Source: Mortierella sp. BCC40632 (Eukaryota > Mortierellomycota > Mortierellomycetes > Mortierellales > Mortierellaceae). Taken from it: a stretch of DNA of 64,000 bases. Under the pieces are notes generated by a model that saw nothing but the letters and a program-made list of their open reading frames with translations, did not search any database and was not told the DNA's origin. Location of the stretch: positions 310,001 through 374,000 of the forward strand of contig WAEK01000026.1 in NCBI GenBank assembly GCA_011634665.1, in the 5' to 3' direction. Shown piece after piece: positions 11,263 through 23,887 of the stretch. Position numbers and translations under genes: made by a program. Positions within the stretch are counted from its first letter, which is position 1. Each line of letters starts with the position of its first letter.

Positions 11263-12660
11263 CTATTTATTCTCTTGGACGACTTCCACTGTGCCCGACA
11301 TGGCCAGACTACCTTCCGAGTTCTCCACCCAAACCTCGTAAGATTCGAGCACATCTGCATCCATAGTAGGGACAGTCGACATCTTTTTCGCACTCACGGT
11401 GATGGGTCGATCCACATAGAGTGGACTAAGGGCACGATATTTGAAGTTCTTGATCACCTGTCCAGGTGACAAACGATGGGCCAGGTTCTCGACCATGAAC
11501 GTTGCAGACAATGGACCATGGACTAGGCACCCTATTTTTTTTTTTTTTTTTTATATATTAATTAGAGTTGGTATGGTGATATCTCACGGTTCTTGAGTGG
11601 CTAAAGTGACACGTCTATGTGTCTGTCTGCTCTTTTTTTTTTTTTGTGGGAAAAAAAAAAAAGAAAAGAACTGCAAAGCGCTTACCTGGGTGACCCTCGA
11701 CCTTTTCGGCAAATTCATGGTCGTAATGGATGCGATGGCTATTGAAGGTCAAGGCCGAGTAACGGAAGAGAAGGACCGCCGTGGGAAACACGACCATTGA
11801 GAAATCGGCCTTTTTCCTCTCTATTCAATTTCGATTCCAAAAGTCACACAGGGGAAGAAGAACAAGGAAGAGTGAGAAGCCATGCTCCATTCTCTGTCTC
11901 TCTCCAGTGCCTTACACTCTCACACTGGGGTTTCTCTCTTACGTTTAACGATCTTGGGGGTGGATGGGGCCTGGTTCTTGCCATCCTTTTCCATGTATAC
12001 CAAGGTTCGCGTATCTGTCAGAGCCCAGCCTGCCTCATTCTCGATCTGTTTCTCCAGACTGACAAAGACCATTGTCTCTCCCGATCGGCTTTGCTTGATA
12101 TCAACACTGGTGCACTTTGTTCTCATACACATTTCCTGACCGACTCGGAGAAGATTACGAGGATTCTGTTCAACCCCACCACCGGCCCACATGCGTGCCA
12201 GGAACGGCTCGGGAGGTGCATGGGTCATTTCATATCCATCTCGGCCTAGATCCTGCTCTCCAATGATAGGTGGGAAGAAAGCGTGATGCCAATTGATCGG
12301 CATTGACATCCCCTTCCTGAACAAAGGGGATGTGAGGCCCGTTGAAGACAGTGACTGTGAAGGTGAGAGCGGTGTTGCTTGTTCCGAAGAGACGATGATT
12401 GGAGAGTTGGAGGGGGTGGTCTTGTCAAGAGTCATGGCGAGCTGTTGAAGCGTCTGACTGCGAACCGTGTCATGCTCCACGATGACAGGTCTCCGAAGGA
12501 TATGTTCTCTCCAGGCAGTGATGGTGTCGAGCGCTGACTGAGACGAGGAGAGAGAGCGTGTTGTAGAGAAACCAATGACGGGTCGGACGAGTCGAGTCCC
12601 TGTCCGGATAGACTTTGAAAAGAGCAGAGGCATGGCGACGACTGAATGAGTGAAGGCCAT
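11263..12660 (-). CDS. HTD2: Mitochondrial 3-hydroxyacyl-thioester dehydratase type 2 (373 aa)
   Basis: Exons on the minus strand 12660-11943, 11820-11686 and 11531-11263; the total is an exact multiple of three. The family dehydrates 3-hydroxyacyl-ACP in mitochondrial type II fatty-acid synthesis, the route to lipoic acid. The N-terminus MAFTHSVVAMPLLFSKSIR, then Arg/Ser-rich, looks like a mitochondrial presequence, which favours this ATG over the longer open frame upstream. The first half carries LGRDGYEM and PPEPFLARMWAGG; the hot-dog catalytic region is LFRYSALTFNSHRIHYDHEF, followed by HGPLSATFM. It is transcribed divergently from PEX6. Confidence 0.85.
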
Positions 12661-13315
12661 TCCAGGAACGAATGTGAGCGTTTTGCTAAAGAAACAGGCT
12701 GCGAAGAGAGATGGGAAGAAAGGGAAAGGAAAAGAGTGCGAATGAATGGGAATAGAAAAAAAAAGAAGCGGAAGGAGGGGTTGCCAGACCAATGGCGAAT
12801 GAACGCGACAACGGAACTCGGTGGAGCATGGCAGTGGTTACAGAGGAGTCGGACGGACAAGCCACGGCCGATCCACTCTCCCAACTCTAGCCTTTGCATG
12901 TGAGGACTGAGGTACTAGGGCGAGAGGAGTGAGAGAGACTGACAAGAAAGTGACCCCACGGGCCGACGACGGCGAGTTTTTTTTAGTGACCTTCGGGCAC
13001 GGAAGACGGGCAATAAAGCGACTCGTTCTGTCCGTTCCGCGCCCATCCCATTCTTCTCTTTCCTTCTTTCTCTCTCTTTCTCTCTCTTCTCTCACTTTCA
13101 CTCTTCTCACACGCACTCTCTCTCTTCACATTGGTCTCCTCTCGACTCGACATCTCATTGGCATCCCGCTCCCCACTTTTGTCTTTTCACATCCCTCCTC
13201 AGGACATCATACCGTGCTCGCATCTTTTCATCTCATCCATCTTTTTAGTAGTCTCTTGCCATAGAGCTTATTCTAGTCAGCAACCAATTCAAGAACCAAA
13301 GGGCGCACGGAAACC
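12661..13315. promoter_or_regulatory. Shared divergent promoter region of HTD2 and PEX6
   Basis: 655 bp separate the two start codons. The PEX6 side (13040-13260) is strongly CT-rich in the sense direction, as in other leaders of this window. No clear TATA box or repeated palindromic operator was seen. Co-regulation is inferred only from the arrangement. Confidence 0.5.
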
Positions 13316-14314
13316 ATGTCTCCAGAGGCGACTCATACCACACCTTCCTCAGCACCAGCACTGGCGCCGGCCTCAGGACTTATTTCCAAGAGCTATGCAC
13401 GTATCGAAGCCGGGCTTTCAATTCGCCCTGAAGCAACGCTCTCCCAGGACACGGTTGCATTCCTCAACAACACTATCCAGGTCACAAAGCCTGTCTGGAC
13501 TCGGCTTTGTGGTAACAACCGGTCTCCAAACGACTCTGATGGTAAGCTACCAAGTGTTTTTATTTCCCTCCTTGGACAGGGACTTTTTCATGGATCCGAT
13601 ATTCAGAGAGGAGCTATCCAGCCCCCGTGCTGTAGTTTTTTAAGCTCCCGATCAGTTCAGGATCTCATCACAAGGGGAAAGACGGGACTACAGATCAGGA
13701 GAGGGGAGATACTGCCGAATCGCTTCAGAATTGCCAGTGGGGCACAGCAACAGTACACAACAACAGAACGAAAACCTGTATCTATCGTGAGAGGTTCCTG
13801 AGCAAGAAGTTCCAGAGGAACCCAAGCTCGAGACTCCTCAGCCTCCACGGGATAGACGATTGAGAATAAGAGTGAGCAGGCTAGATCTCGGTTCATAGTG
13901 AGAGTCACTCTCGACCATGAACGTAGACCAAAGACAAACCTGCCGCCCACCTACCCCACCCGCTTCACCCACCCACCCACCCACCCATGGGAGACATTCG
14001 GGCGGGTTGTGACCCGGTTGGAGAACTTTTGGGACATTTGTTCCTTAGTCTTTTGACCCGCGAACCTTAAAATTCACTTTATTCGTGCAAATCAGGCTCG
14101 GTTCCGGTCGCCATTGTCGTCTCCAAGGATGCCCTCCAGTTGTACTCTCCGATCGACCAGGTCACGCGGCCATTACTTGGCGCCGTTATTACTAGAGCGG
14201 TTGTCTTGACCTCATCCATTGACGGACATATAGCCGAGGTAAGCATTTCTTTGAATATTGGAGGGGATCTAATCCACTACTTTTTCCTTTGGGCATGATG
14301 GAAAATGACTTGCT

Positions 14315-14350
<36 letters not shown>

Positions 14351-17300
14351 CATCAGAAAACGAGTGCTTTGTTACAGCAGAATTTGCCAAAACTCATCTC
14401 CCATCTATCAGTTTTGAGAACCCAGTGCCGATCGTTCTCCAACGGACTGATCTAGTTGTCTTGGATGAAGTCATTCTTGCTGCTACTACACCAGAGGCAT
14501 ACGAAACTATCTCTACTGGTAAATGGCCTTGCTCAACTTTTTATAAGAAAGGGAATCGACTGGTATAAAATTTTTTTTTTTTTTTTTAACAAACGCCCAT
14601 CGCTTGATCCTTCCAGAGCCTTCTTTGATCTCGAGTTACTTTCTACCTTCAGGAAAGGAGCCAGTGATCATCCGTTATGACCAGACATACGCCATTGCGG
14701 GTCCATCAGGAGAACCTTTGCTCGTAAAAGTGCTAATGTGTAACGCTACACTTCAGGGCGTCATGGACGAGGAGACAAGCATTATTTTCACAGATATGGC
14801 GGACCAAGCCTTGGACCAACCAACAGCCGCAGATTTTTTCAGCTCGGCTGTCCCCAACAGCCACCTCAGTATCCTCGATGATGTATCGGATCCATTCGAT
14901 TTTGATGGTGACTTTATCGCGTCGCGTTTCTTGGCCAAGGACCAAAAGAATGGTGGCTCCAAAAACACATTCAAGGAGCTACACTTTTCAGTAGCAGAAC
15001 TAGAGGACGATGAAGACGATGATGAAGAAGACGAGATTGACGAAGAGGGCAAGATGGATCATGATGACTTTTCAGACGAACTCTCGGGTGATGAGATTGA
15101 TGGGCGCAAGATTCATAAGCAGTTGAACGGCCATGGTCGTCGTCGTATTCAGAGTGAATCAAAACAACAACAGGAGAAAGTGACTGAAGTGAAGACGAAG
15201 CCTTCATTAGAGTTTTCGCCTTGGGTTCAGAGAGATCACTATCCATCGCACAAGCTTTCGCCTCAGCCTGCACCTGAAGACGATCCCGAGGCGAGGATCT
15301 TTGTTGAGGTTGCTCAGCTTGGCAAGCTCAAAGTCTTTAGTGGTGATTGGGTAAGGATGGCTTTTTGTAGCTTTAGAGAAACCACCCACAGGATCTCTCT
15401 CACTCAGCGGTTTCTTTTCTCAAATATATTAACACTTTTTTTTTTTTTTAACAATTTCTGTTTAGGTTCTCGTGTCAGCAAAGGAGCCAAAGAACAGCCG
15501 TCGTTTTTGCAGGATCTATGGATTGCCATCACTCGGCAACGGGGCGGATCAAGGACTGATCCCTCGTGTGTATATGTCTCCTGGACTCCATTTTAATCTT
15601 GGGGCCCCTTCCAGCGTGACTATTGATGTTGTTCATTTGAATCCCGACGAGATTGCGGTTGCTAAGGCTGTGACCGTGGCCAGGGTGGCCTCACCAGCCA
15701 CCGTGGACAAGGCACTTCAGAAGGCGTGCCTTGAAGCCTTGAAGGAATGGTTTGAAGAATACGAGCGAGTTGTATGCGAGGGAGATGTCATCCGAGTCGA
15801 GATTGATGAAGAAGCTGCAAGAATGGTCCCCAAGCAAGTCGGTCCTAACGATGCTTCAGACGTGGATATCAGGTAAAGATAAAAGACATTCAGGTGCACT
15901 GTTGATCACGATGTAGTCTGTAAAAAGAAAGAAGGCAAGAGAAAGCAAATCTAAGAATGGACTTGGTTGAATTATTGGTAGACTTCCACTTGCGCCCTCT
16001 AGCATGAAGACAACGATTTACTTCAAGTTGACACATCTGGAGGACTGCCGCAGTCCCAATAAGCATACGCAACTGGTTGACCCTTCTGTGACAAAGATGA
16101 TCCAGTCTGGATTAGAGCACTCAAGAGTTCCTCCCAAACTGAAACGTCACGGTATGTAGGAGAATATTGTCAAAGATTCACGTTCTCGCAGTGCTCATTG
16201 CGGACAGATGACTAACAAAGTATACATGGCACACCTATAATATAGCTCGAAGCCCAGCCATCCCATCATTGGATGATCCATCGGCCCCACTTCCATTTTC
16301 TCAGCTCTATCAATTGGTTTCTTCAGGCTTGCACCCATTCTCGTCCAAACTTGGTCTGAACTGCACGGTTCTGTTGCATGGAGCGCGCGGTATCGGTAAA
16401 AAATCGGTGGTGGAGTGGGTTGCCGATCTGGCGGGTATTCACCTGATGGAGGTCAATTGTTTTGATATTGTGAGTGACACAGATGCCAAGACCGAGGTGG
16501 CCGTGCGGGCGAAATTCGATAAGGCTGTGGCCTGTGGACCCTGTATCTTGCTCTTGAGACATATCGATGCACTTGCAAGAAAAAGTGTTGCCTTGGAGAC
16601 TGGTCAAGGTAAGATTCGATGGTCTGGATCACATGAGTGTTGTGCTGATGGACTTTTTCTCTCTTTGGATTTTATGCTTTAACACCAAAGTCTCTTACCT
16701 TTTGAACCTTGCTGCAACACCTAGAACCGATCCTATCAACAGTGCTCAAAGACTGCTTCACGCAACTTGGAGATGCATTCAAGACGATGGGTCACCCAGT
16801 GACAGTGATTGCAACGACAGGCGACATTGACAAGGTCCCAACATCTGTCCTGGGTTGTTTCCTGCATGAGATCGGATTCGAGGCCCCAAACGAGGCCCAG
16901 CGTCTGGCCATTCTCAAGAACCTGACTGTGACCACTCCTCTCGGTCCCGATGTCTCGCTCAGCTCGTTGGCCACACAGACCGCAGCTTTGGTGGCAAAGG
17001 ATCTTGTTGATTTGGTAGGACGGGGAGGTCTTGTTTCGATCGACCGTGTTGAAAAGTCTATTGTTGAATGGAACAAGGGTGGAATATCGGCACAAAGTCT
17101 GGTCCATGCAGGCGTGGTCGTGACAGCTGCCGACTTTGATAATGCTCTAAACAAGGCGCGTGCCTCCTATTCAGACTCGATTGGTGCCCCTAAGATTCCC
17201 AACGTGACTTGGGATGATGTCGGAGGATTGGCATCGGTCAAGAACGACATTTTGGACACTATTCAGTTGCCGTTGGAGCACCCCGAGTTGTTTGCCAGTG

Positions 17301-18916
17301 GATTGAAGAAACGATCCGGTATTTTGCTCTATGGTCCTCCAGGAACAGGCAAGACTCTATTGGCCAAGGCTGTGGCCACGTCATGCTCGCTCAACTTCTT
17401 TTCGGTGAAGGGACCCGAGTTGTTGAACATGTACATTGGTGAGTCGGAGGCCAATGTCCGACGTGTATTCCAACGTGCACGAGATGCCAAGCCCTGTGTC
17501 ATCTTTTTTGACGAATTGGATTCCGTGGCGCCCAAGAGAGGAGAGAAGGGTGATTCTGGAGGAGTGATGGATCGAATTGTAAGTCAGTTGTTGGCCGAGT
17601 TGGATGGTATGAATGGAGGTGAGGGTTCTGGAGATGTGTTTGTGATCGGAGCCACCAACCGACCCGATCTGTTGGATCCTGCACTCTTGCGTCCAGGACG
17701 GTTCGACAAGCTCTTGTATTTGAGTGTAAGCACAAAGCATGAGGAACAGCTCCGAATCATTCAGGCCTTAACGCGCAAGTAAGTCATTTTCACTTTTTCT
17801 TTCTCTTTTTTAGTCAAACTTTTTGATTCGGACTATTTAATTTAACTCGTACTGGTGTTCTGATATCATAGGTTCCGTTTGCACCCTTCGCTTGACTTGA
17901 TGACGGTCGCGGAAAAATGCCCCTTTAACTACACCGGAGCCGATTTCTATGCTCTGTGCTCAGATGCCATGTTGAAGGCCATGTCACGCACAGCAGATGG
18001 CATTGAGACACGCGTTGGTAAGGGATAAGTTTATCAATTATCTATTACTCTATTTTTTTTTTTTTTTTTTTTTCAAAGGATGTACTAAGTGTTTGATCTG
18101 ACTTTTTTTTTTTTTTTTTTTTTTTTGTTTACCTCACCTAAATGACAACTCATAGCCGAGATCAACAAGGACGAGACATCGACGCTTCCAAGGCCAATTA
18201 CATCTCAATATTACCTGGATCACCTTTCAAAGCCAGATGAGATTCTTGTGCAAGTGACGGAAGATGATTTCGATCAAGCCTTGGCAGAACTAATCCCATC
18301 CGTGTCGGCCCAGGAACTGGAACATTACCAACAAGTGCAAAAGATGTTCAATACGGACGATCTCGCCAAGCAAGCCGAGGAAGAGGATCAGAAGCGGGAA
18401 ACTCGAATGGCCAAGCAGGAGCAGGCGCAAAAGATCAGAGAGGAAGAGACTCAAAGAAGAGATCAGGATGAGAGAGAGTTTGCAGAAGCCTTGAGAAAAG
18501 TAGAAGAGGCTCAAAGAGCACTGTCGATTGAGCACGATCAAGTTCAGATACAAGAACAGGCGAAGAAGGGCAAGGGCAAGGGGCGAGCTGTTGAGTACCA
18601 ATACTCTTCTGTAAGTCACTCGACTCAAAGTCAACTAGAGTTGGAGCATCAATTAGAGATGGAGCGTCAGCAGGAGCTAGAGCGCCAGCTAAAGCAGGCA
18701 AATGAGAGTGTCAAAGAAGAGATCAATGAAGGATCGGCAGGGGGATCCAAATCTCAACCTCAGCAACAGAACAGAGTCAATGAATCAGAGGAGAATAATG
18801 CAAAAGCAGAAGACCAAGGAGTACAAGAACCTGAGAAGCAGGATGAGACTCCTGCCAAGACCCAACAAGCAAAATCGAGTGGGAAGGGTAAGGGCAAGGG
18901 CAAGGGTAGGAAATAG
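13316..18916 (+). CDS. PEX6: Peroxisomal AAA ATPase Pex6 (1390 aa)
   Basis: Ten exons: 13316-13541, 14096-14238, 14350-14518, 14617-15350, 15466-15872, 15982-16151, 16246-16608, 16725-17778, 17872-18017, 18156-18916; all GT-AG and in frame. Pex6 pairs with Pex1 to extract ubiquitinated Pex5 from the peroxisome membrane. The N-domain half contains an acidic Asp/Glu insertion near residues 310-350. D1 has an altered Walker A, GARGIGKKS (about 662), and no Asp-Glu in its Walker B (LLLRHID), as usual for the inactive D1 of Pex6. D2 is complete: GPPGTGKT (about 941), FFDELD (about 998), GVMDRIVSQLLAELDGM, and the arginine-finger region NRPDLLDPALLRPGRFD. CPFNYTGADFYALCSDAM is a Pex6 hallmark. The C-terminus has an unusual extension of about 180 residues, Glu/Gln-rich coiled coil ending in a GKGKGKG-type basic tail. 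Confidence 0.93.
13542..14095 (+). other. First intron of PEX6
   Basis: A 554-bp GT-AG intron, long for this gene. It contains a (CCCA)n tract near 13965-13988 and otherwise unremarkable sequence. The frame is continuous across it (SDG | SVPVAIVVSKDALQLY). Confidence 0.8.
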
Positions 18917-20182
18917 ATAGATCGGAGCAAACTCCCTTGAGAAAAGAGAAAAAAAAAAAAAAAAAATTAAATATATGTACTACAGTCCTTCTTGGACGGT
19001 GAGACGCACAGACAATGGAGGAAGGGAAAGGAGAGGAGAGGGGTTTGGGAAGGGGTGGTAATAAGGTCGTACAAAAATGATCCATACGCCCGACTGCTTG
19101 CGTGGCATACCTCATTCTACTCTAGCCGCTGGTAAAAAAAAAAAAAAAAAAAAAAGATAGAGAGACTTGGCTGCACAGTGTGTTGCTGCGACTGTTGTCC
19201 TGACTCCTTGGTGATCGAGAGTGCGGAGAAGAAGAATGAGTCGTATTCTCTTCACAAATAGATGCACACGCGCACACTACAGACATACACTTAAAGAGGA
19301 CGGGGATGAAAGAGGTGAGGTGAGGTAAGGGGGTTGTGTGTGGGAGACCCGTGCAGGACATGCGACAGTTTATATCGCAGAGGGGAGGCAAGGGATCTTG
19401 GGTCACTATTCAACCTCTCTTCTCCGATCATGGACATGGTCCTCCGAGGGGAAGGAGAAGGAGGAAGAAGGAAGGAGGAAGGAGGAGGAGGAAGGAGGAA
19501 GAAGGAAGAAGGAAGAAGAAGAAGGATGAGAAGAAGAAGAAGGATGAAGGGGTGCAAAAAGACTGAAAGTCGGCGGAGGAAGAGGAGAATGAACGCGTGG
19601 CTGTTGACACCATAGCGAGGGGCAGATGAGGAATCTGGGTGGGCTTGTCGGGGCAGGGCATCGGTGGTGAAAGGGAAACACACCCAAAGGGCGGTGAGAC
19701 CAGTCATCTCCAACTCTAATCAATCGCCAAGTAACTTTCTTTCTTTTAGGCCAAGTGCGTGGAGCAGGGGAGTAGTAGAGCAGCATTGTTCCTGTCTGTC
19801 CTTTTTTTTTGTCTCTCTCTCTCGAAAGATTCTCTGATTCTCTCTCTCTTTCTCATTGTGTTTCGATTTTCTTTCCTTTTCTCTCCTTTCTCTTTTCCTC
19901 TCTCATCTTTCTTTTTCTCTCTTCATTCTCTCTTTTTCTTCTCATTGTGATCATCCGCCATTCTCGTCTTTCCCTTTCCTTCCTTCCTGTGCCCCATATG
20001 CCTGATCATTGATTATCGATCTGATCCTCAATCTTCATCTCTTTTGTTCTTTCTCTTTTTGATTTTCTCTCCTTCTCTTCTTTCGCCCGCCCACGATTCA
20101 TTCTTTCTCCTCTCTCTCTCTCACTCCATTTTTTTTCGCTTTCCTTTCCTCCCTCCCCACCACTACCACCATCACCATCGCC
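18917..20182. other. Intergenic region between PEX6 and DSK2
   Basis: No gene supported. It contains a purine-rich GGA/GAA stretch (19440-19590) and a CT/TTTC-rich leader (19800-20160) ending at the DSK2 start codon. Long frames on both strands follow these tracts and have no domain. Confidence 0.6.
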
Positions 20183-23100
20183 ATGGACGAATCGGAGAAT
20201 ACCGCTGTGCAAAAGGCCATCCTGCTTACTATTCGCCCTTCCTACGGCGGCACCTTCACCGTCTCCATCTCCACAGACTCAACCGTCCTGCAACTCAAGG
20301 AGAAGCTCGCTGCCGACGACCTCCCTATCACTTCCATCCGCCTTGTGTACTCGGGTCGTATCCTCAAGGACGAAGATCAGCTCTCTGTCTATTGTATGCA
20401 TTCTCATCCTCCCTCTTCCTCCTTTCGCCTTACTAAGTACTCCATGACTTTTTTTTTTTTTTTTTTTTTTCTACATTCTCTCCTGCTCCATGCACCGGCT
20501 CTATTCATGCGCTGCACTTTGGTGTATCCCAAATATCTTGTGTAATGGAGCGAGTCAAACTAGCAGCACTGGCATGGCCCAATGTCACATGTGTGCGAGA
20601 GAGAGAAAGAGAGAGAGAGGAGAGAGGAGAGAAAGAAAAAAAAAAAATAAAAAAAAAAAAAAACGGCAAAAAGGGAATCCAGTGACATGGAGCTTACGCA
20701 GCCCCTCTCTCTTTTCTCTCTTATGCTTTCTCGTTTTTCCGCGCATTCTGATGGAGCAATCGTCAGAAATGATGCATACACACCAGAGAGAATGCACAAA
20801 CGCTGCGTGCAGTTGCCGTGATACAAATGCATGCACCCTTCTTCACTCCTTCACACACATACACACGTACACATACACAGCCTATTTTCCAAGCAAGAAA
20901 CTAACTATGATGACTTTTTTCTTTTCCTTTCTTTTCTTTTTAATATCATCTTAATCATCGGCACTATAGCCATCGATGAGGGCCATACTATCCACATGGT
21001 TCGGAGCGCTACGAACAGAGCCAGTGAGCAGGCTACTCAGACAGCTCGGCCTATTGGCAACAACCATGGTGGATTAGGAGGCGCAGATGGATTCGATGAA
21101 AATGTATGTTATTTTGTTATTAGACCCCGCTATGAAAAAAAACCTGTGCAGTCAAGGACGTCAGGATAGGGGACTAAGGGAAAAAAAGGACAAAGGAGAG
21201 AGGAAGAAGAGAGAGAGACCTTTTTGGACAAAATGTTCTTTTTTTTTCTTATTTCTCTCGAGCTGAACTGGAGAACTAGCTTGGAACTGGGCCTACTACG
21301 ACTAAAAAAGTCTGCACTAGTCATCAGGAGAACAGGAATCAAGGCCCGTCGTGGCGATGTCACCATGCAGGATTTAAACTCGGCTCACCCAACCACAAAA
21401 GTATCGAAGCAGAAAGTGAACAAAAAGACAAAGTGAGAGAGATAGAGATAGAGAGAGAGAGAGAGTCTTTTTCTCTCCTTCTACCGACCCGCATACGCAC
21501 ACACGCACGCACGCACGCACACACGCACACACATCGCATACGTGTACGGATTTGCCCTGATCTCGAGTGTAACTCATGTGAACAGGATAGGATTTTGGTG
21601 TTGCTGTTGGGACAAACAGCAGTCAGGCCGGTGCAGATCACCACTCATCCGCAATAACGACAACTGATGGTCAAAATCGGGTCCTACTCTGCTTGGAACC
21701 AACACTTGATTTGATTTTTTTTCTCTCCCTTTTTTCAGGCACCACCGGACTTTATTCTTTCTTTCTTTCTTTCTACGCCTTTCTCAGAGTGTGGAAGTAG
21801 AGAGCAAAGAAAAAAGCAGTGCTTGTTCTGGAATGACTCTATCACTCGGCTTTGGGAGACAGGATCCTCACTCCTTGTGGGAACCGAATCTCGCAAAGAT
21901 GTGGTTGGTGTATCCTTTGAGACTAACCGGTGACTTTTTTTTTTTTTTTTTTTAATGCACATGTGCATTTGTGCATGGAAAAATATAGGGCTTTATGAGT
22001 GCTTTGCTCGACAATCCAGCGGTCAGGGTAGGATATCCTCTAGCACACATGCATGGGCCTGTTCATCAACTCCACCATCTCATTACACTGTAAAGATGGC
22101 TAGTCAATACTTATCCCTTCGCTAATGTTTTCTTTTGATCGCTCTTTAAAAACGCTTTAGGACATGATGGCCAACCCCGAGGTTGTGCGCAGGATGATGA
22201 TGTCGAACCCACAGACAAGGGAGGTCATGGAGAATAATCCCGAGGTTGCACAGATGCTTAACGACCCTGCGTTCCTTCGTCAGGTAAGGATTGCATGGAA
22301 TCATTCTAATCGAACGAGGGAGACTATAGATGCTTGGTCATCCCTCTGTAATCGCTCATGGTCAAATAAGAGTTCAAGAGAAGCAAGATAACTGATACTC
22401 TTCATGGGATATCTTATTGCGGGAAAAAAAAATTATTTTATATATTTATATACATAGTCTCTGGATATGGCACGAAACCCAAAGCTGATGAAGCAGGCAT
22501 TGAGAAACAACGACAGAGCGCTCTCAAACCTGGAAATGGTACCTGGAGGATTCAACCACTTGCGTCGTATGTACCATCGTGTTCAGGAGCCTATCGAAGC
22601 CTCTAGAAATGTGGCAGCACCTTCGACAGATGATCTCAATGCACGTTTTGCTGCTCGGTTGAATGCGGATACGACTCCGAACATTGGAACCTTGAATACC
22701 TCACCTTTGCCTAATCCTTGGGCTCGTCCTCAGAATACCCCTTCTCGGAGTAAGTTCAAGTCTTATTATTATTTTTTTTTTTTTGTGCGTGTGTGGATCA
22801 TTTTGTCCAAACATCGTGGTCGACTTTTTTTTTGTCTCATAGACTCATATGCTCCGATCTTTTTCCATATAGTGCATCCAATGTTTCCAGGAATGCCAGG
22901 AATGCCAGGAATGGGAGGCATGGGAGGCATGGGAGGCATGGGAGGTATGGGAGGAATGGGCGGCATGGGTGGAATGGGAGGTATGGGTGGAATGGGAGGC
23001 ATGGGAGGTATGGGTGGCATGGGCGGCTTTAACCCCTTTGCGATGAACCCTTTTGGTCCTATGGGAGGGCCTGATTTTGGCTCAGCATCGGCCGGGGGAA

Positions 23101-23887
23101 ATCAAGGATCGTTGTCTTCAAGGGGTCAGCCCGCCACATCGTCGGCTACGCAATCATCAGGTTCAGACGCGACAATGATGGATGGAAGTAACGGTCACCG
23201 CAGACAGCCAAACCCCTTTCTTAGATTTCGAGAGATGAACGCAGGAGGTCCAATGCTGGATAGAAATAACAGTAGCCCAGAGATGTTTCAGCAGATGATG
23301 CAGTTTAGTCAGATGATGCGTCAAATGCAGCAGCAGCGACAGGCCCCAGCGTTTGCGCCACCTCCCAACTTCATGAGCATGTAAGTACCAACACCCGCCC
23401 AGTCAAATTATCCTACTATTGGCAGTAACTTTGATACCTCATACTGTAAGAATAGGAATGACTAACTGACTGACTGACTGAATGTGTTAGGTTTGGACCT
23501 TTGCCACCACTCCCAATGCCTAACATGGGCCAAGCCAACACAATGACGAGACCAGCCTCGACTACAGCCTCGACTACCACACCTTCTACCGCCACTACTA
23601 GCTCGACTACAGCCACAACAAATGTGACTGATTCCGCTTCAGGAAGTTCGGGTATAGAAGTAGAAATGTCAGGCGCAAACGAAAGCACGGGTGCGGGCAT
23701 GACGTCGATGACCTCCTTTATCACTCCTCCACAGCAACAGGCACCCGAAGAGCGGTTCGAGCGTCAATTAGCTTCACTACGCGATATGGGATTTTCGGAC
23801 AATAGCAGGAACGTGCGGGCGTTGCTCGAGTCTGGGGGGGATGTGAATTCAGCGATAGAGATCCTACTCCAAGACCTCCAGACGTAG
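20183..23887 (+). CDS. DSK2: Ubiquilin/Dsk2-type proteasome shuttle factor
   Basis: Exons placed: 20183-20393, 20970-21103, 21989-22027 (39 nt), 22161-22283, 22458-22749, 22873-23380 and 23491-23887, giving 567 aa; an extra exon may exist inside 21104-21988. The protein carries ubiquitinated clients to the proteasome. An N-terminal ubiquitin-like domain (about residues 12-80) ends in EGHTIHMV. STI1-type repeats follow, with the DNPAVRD, NPEVVRRMM, NPKLMKQALRNNDRALSN and VPGGFNHLRRMY motifs of ubiquilins. A long Met-Gly-Gly repeat lies at about bases 22885-23030, and a second Met/Gln-rich block (MMQFSQMMRQMQ) resembles the later STI1 region. The last 45 residues form a UBA domain (RQLASLRDMGFSDNSRN...ALLESGGDVNSAIEILL). 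All parts of a ubiquilin are present. Confidence 0.88.
21104..21988 (+). other. Unresolved intron/exon stretch in DSK2
   Basis: A direct splice 21103 to 21989 keeps frame and gives a functional-looking protein, but would be an 885-bp intron, much longer than its neighbours. Open pieces that could be exons of the UBL-STI1 linker are a Gly/Ser/Thr-rich frame starting about 21592 and an open frame starting about 21785 after a CAG. Neither has good signals at both ends. It also holds (CGCA)n-like repeats at 21493-21533. Confidence 0.5.
22885..23030 (+). repeat. Met-Gly-Gly coding minisatellite (9-bp unit) in DSK2
   Basis: About a dozen repeats of ATGGGAGGC-like codons encode consecutive MGG units, preceded by three GMP units. 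Third-position variation between units shows it is translated and not perfectly homogenised. Confidence 0.9.

Noticed and set aside
19406..19786. Overlapping frames on both strands in GGA/GAA-rich DNA
   Set aside because: Purine-rich repeats give open frames on both strands; no protein-like region.
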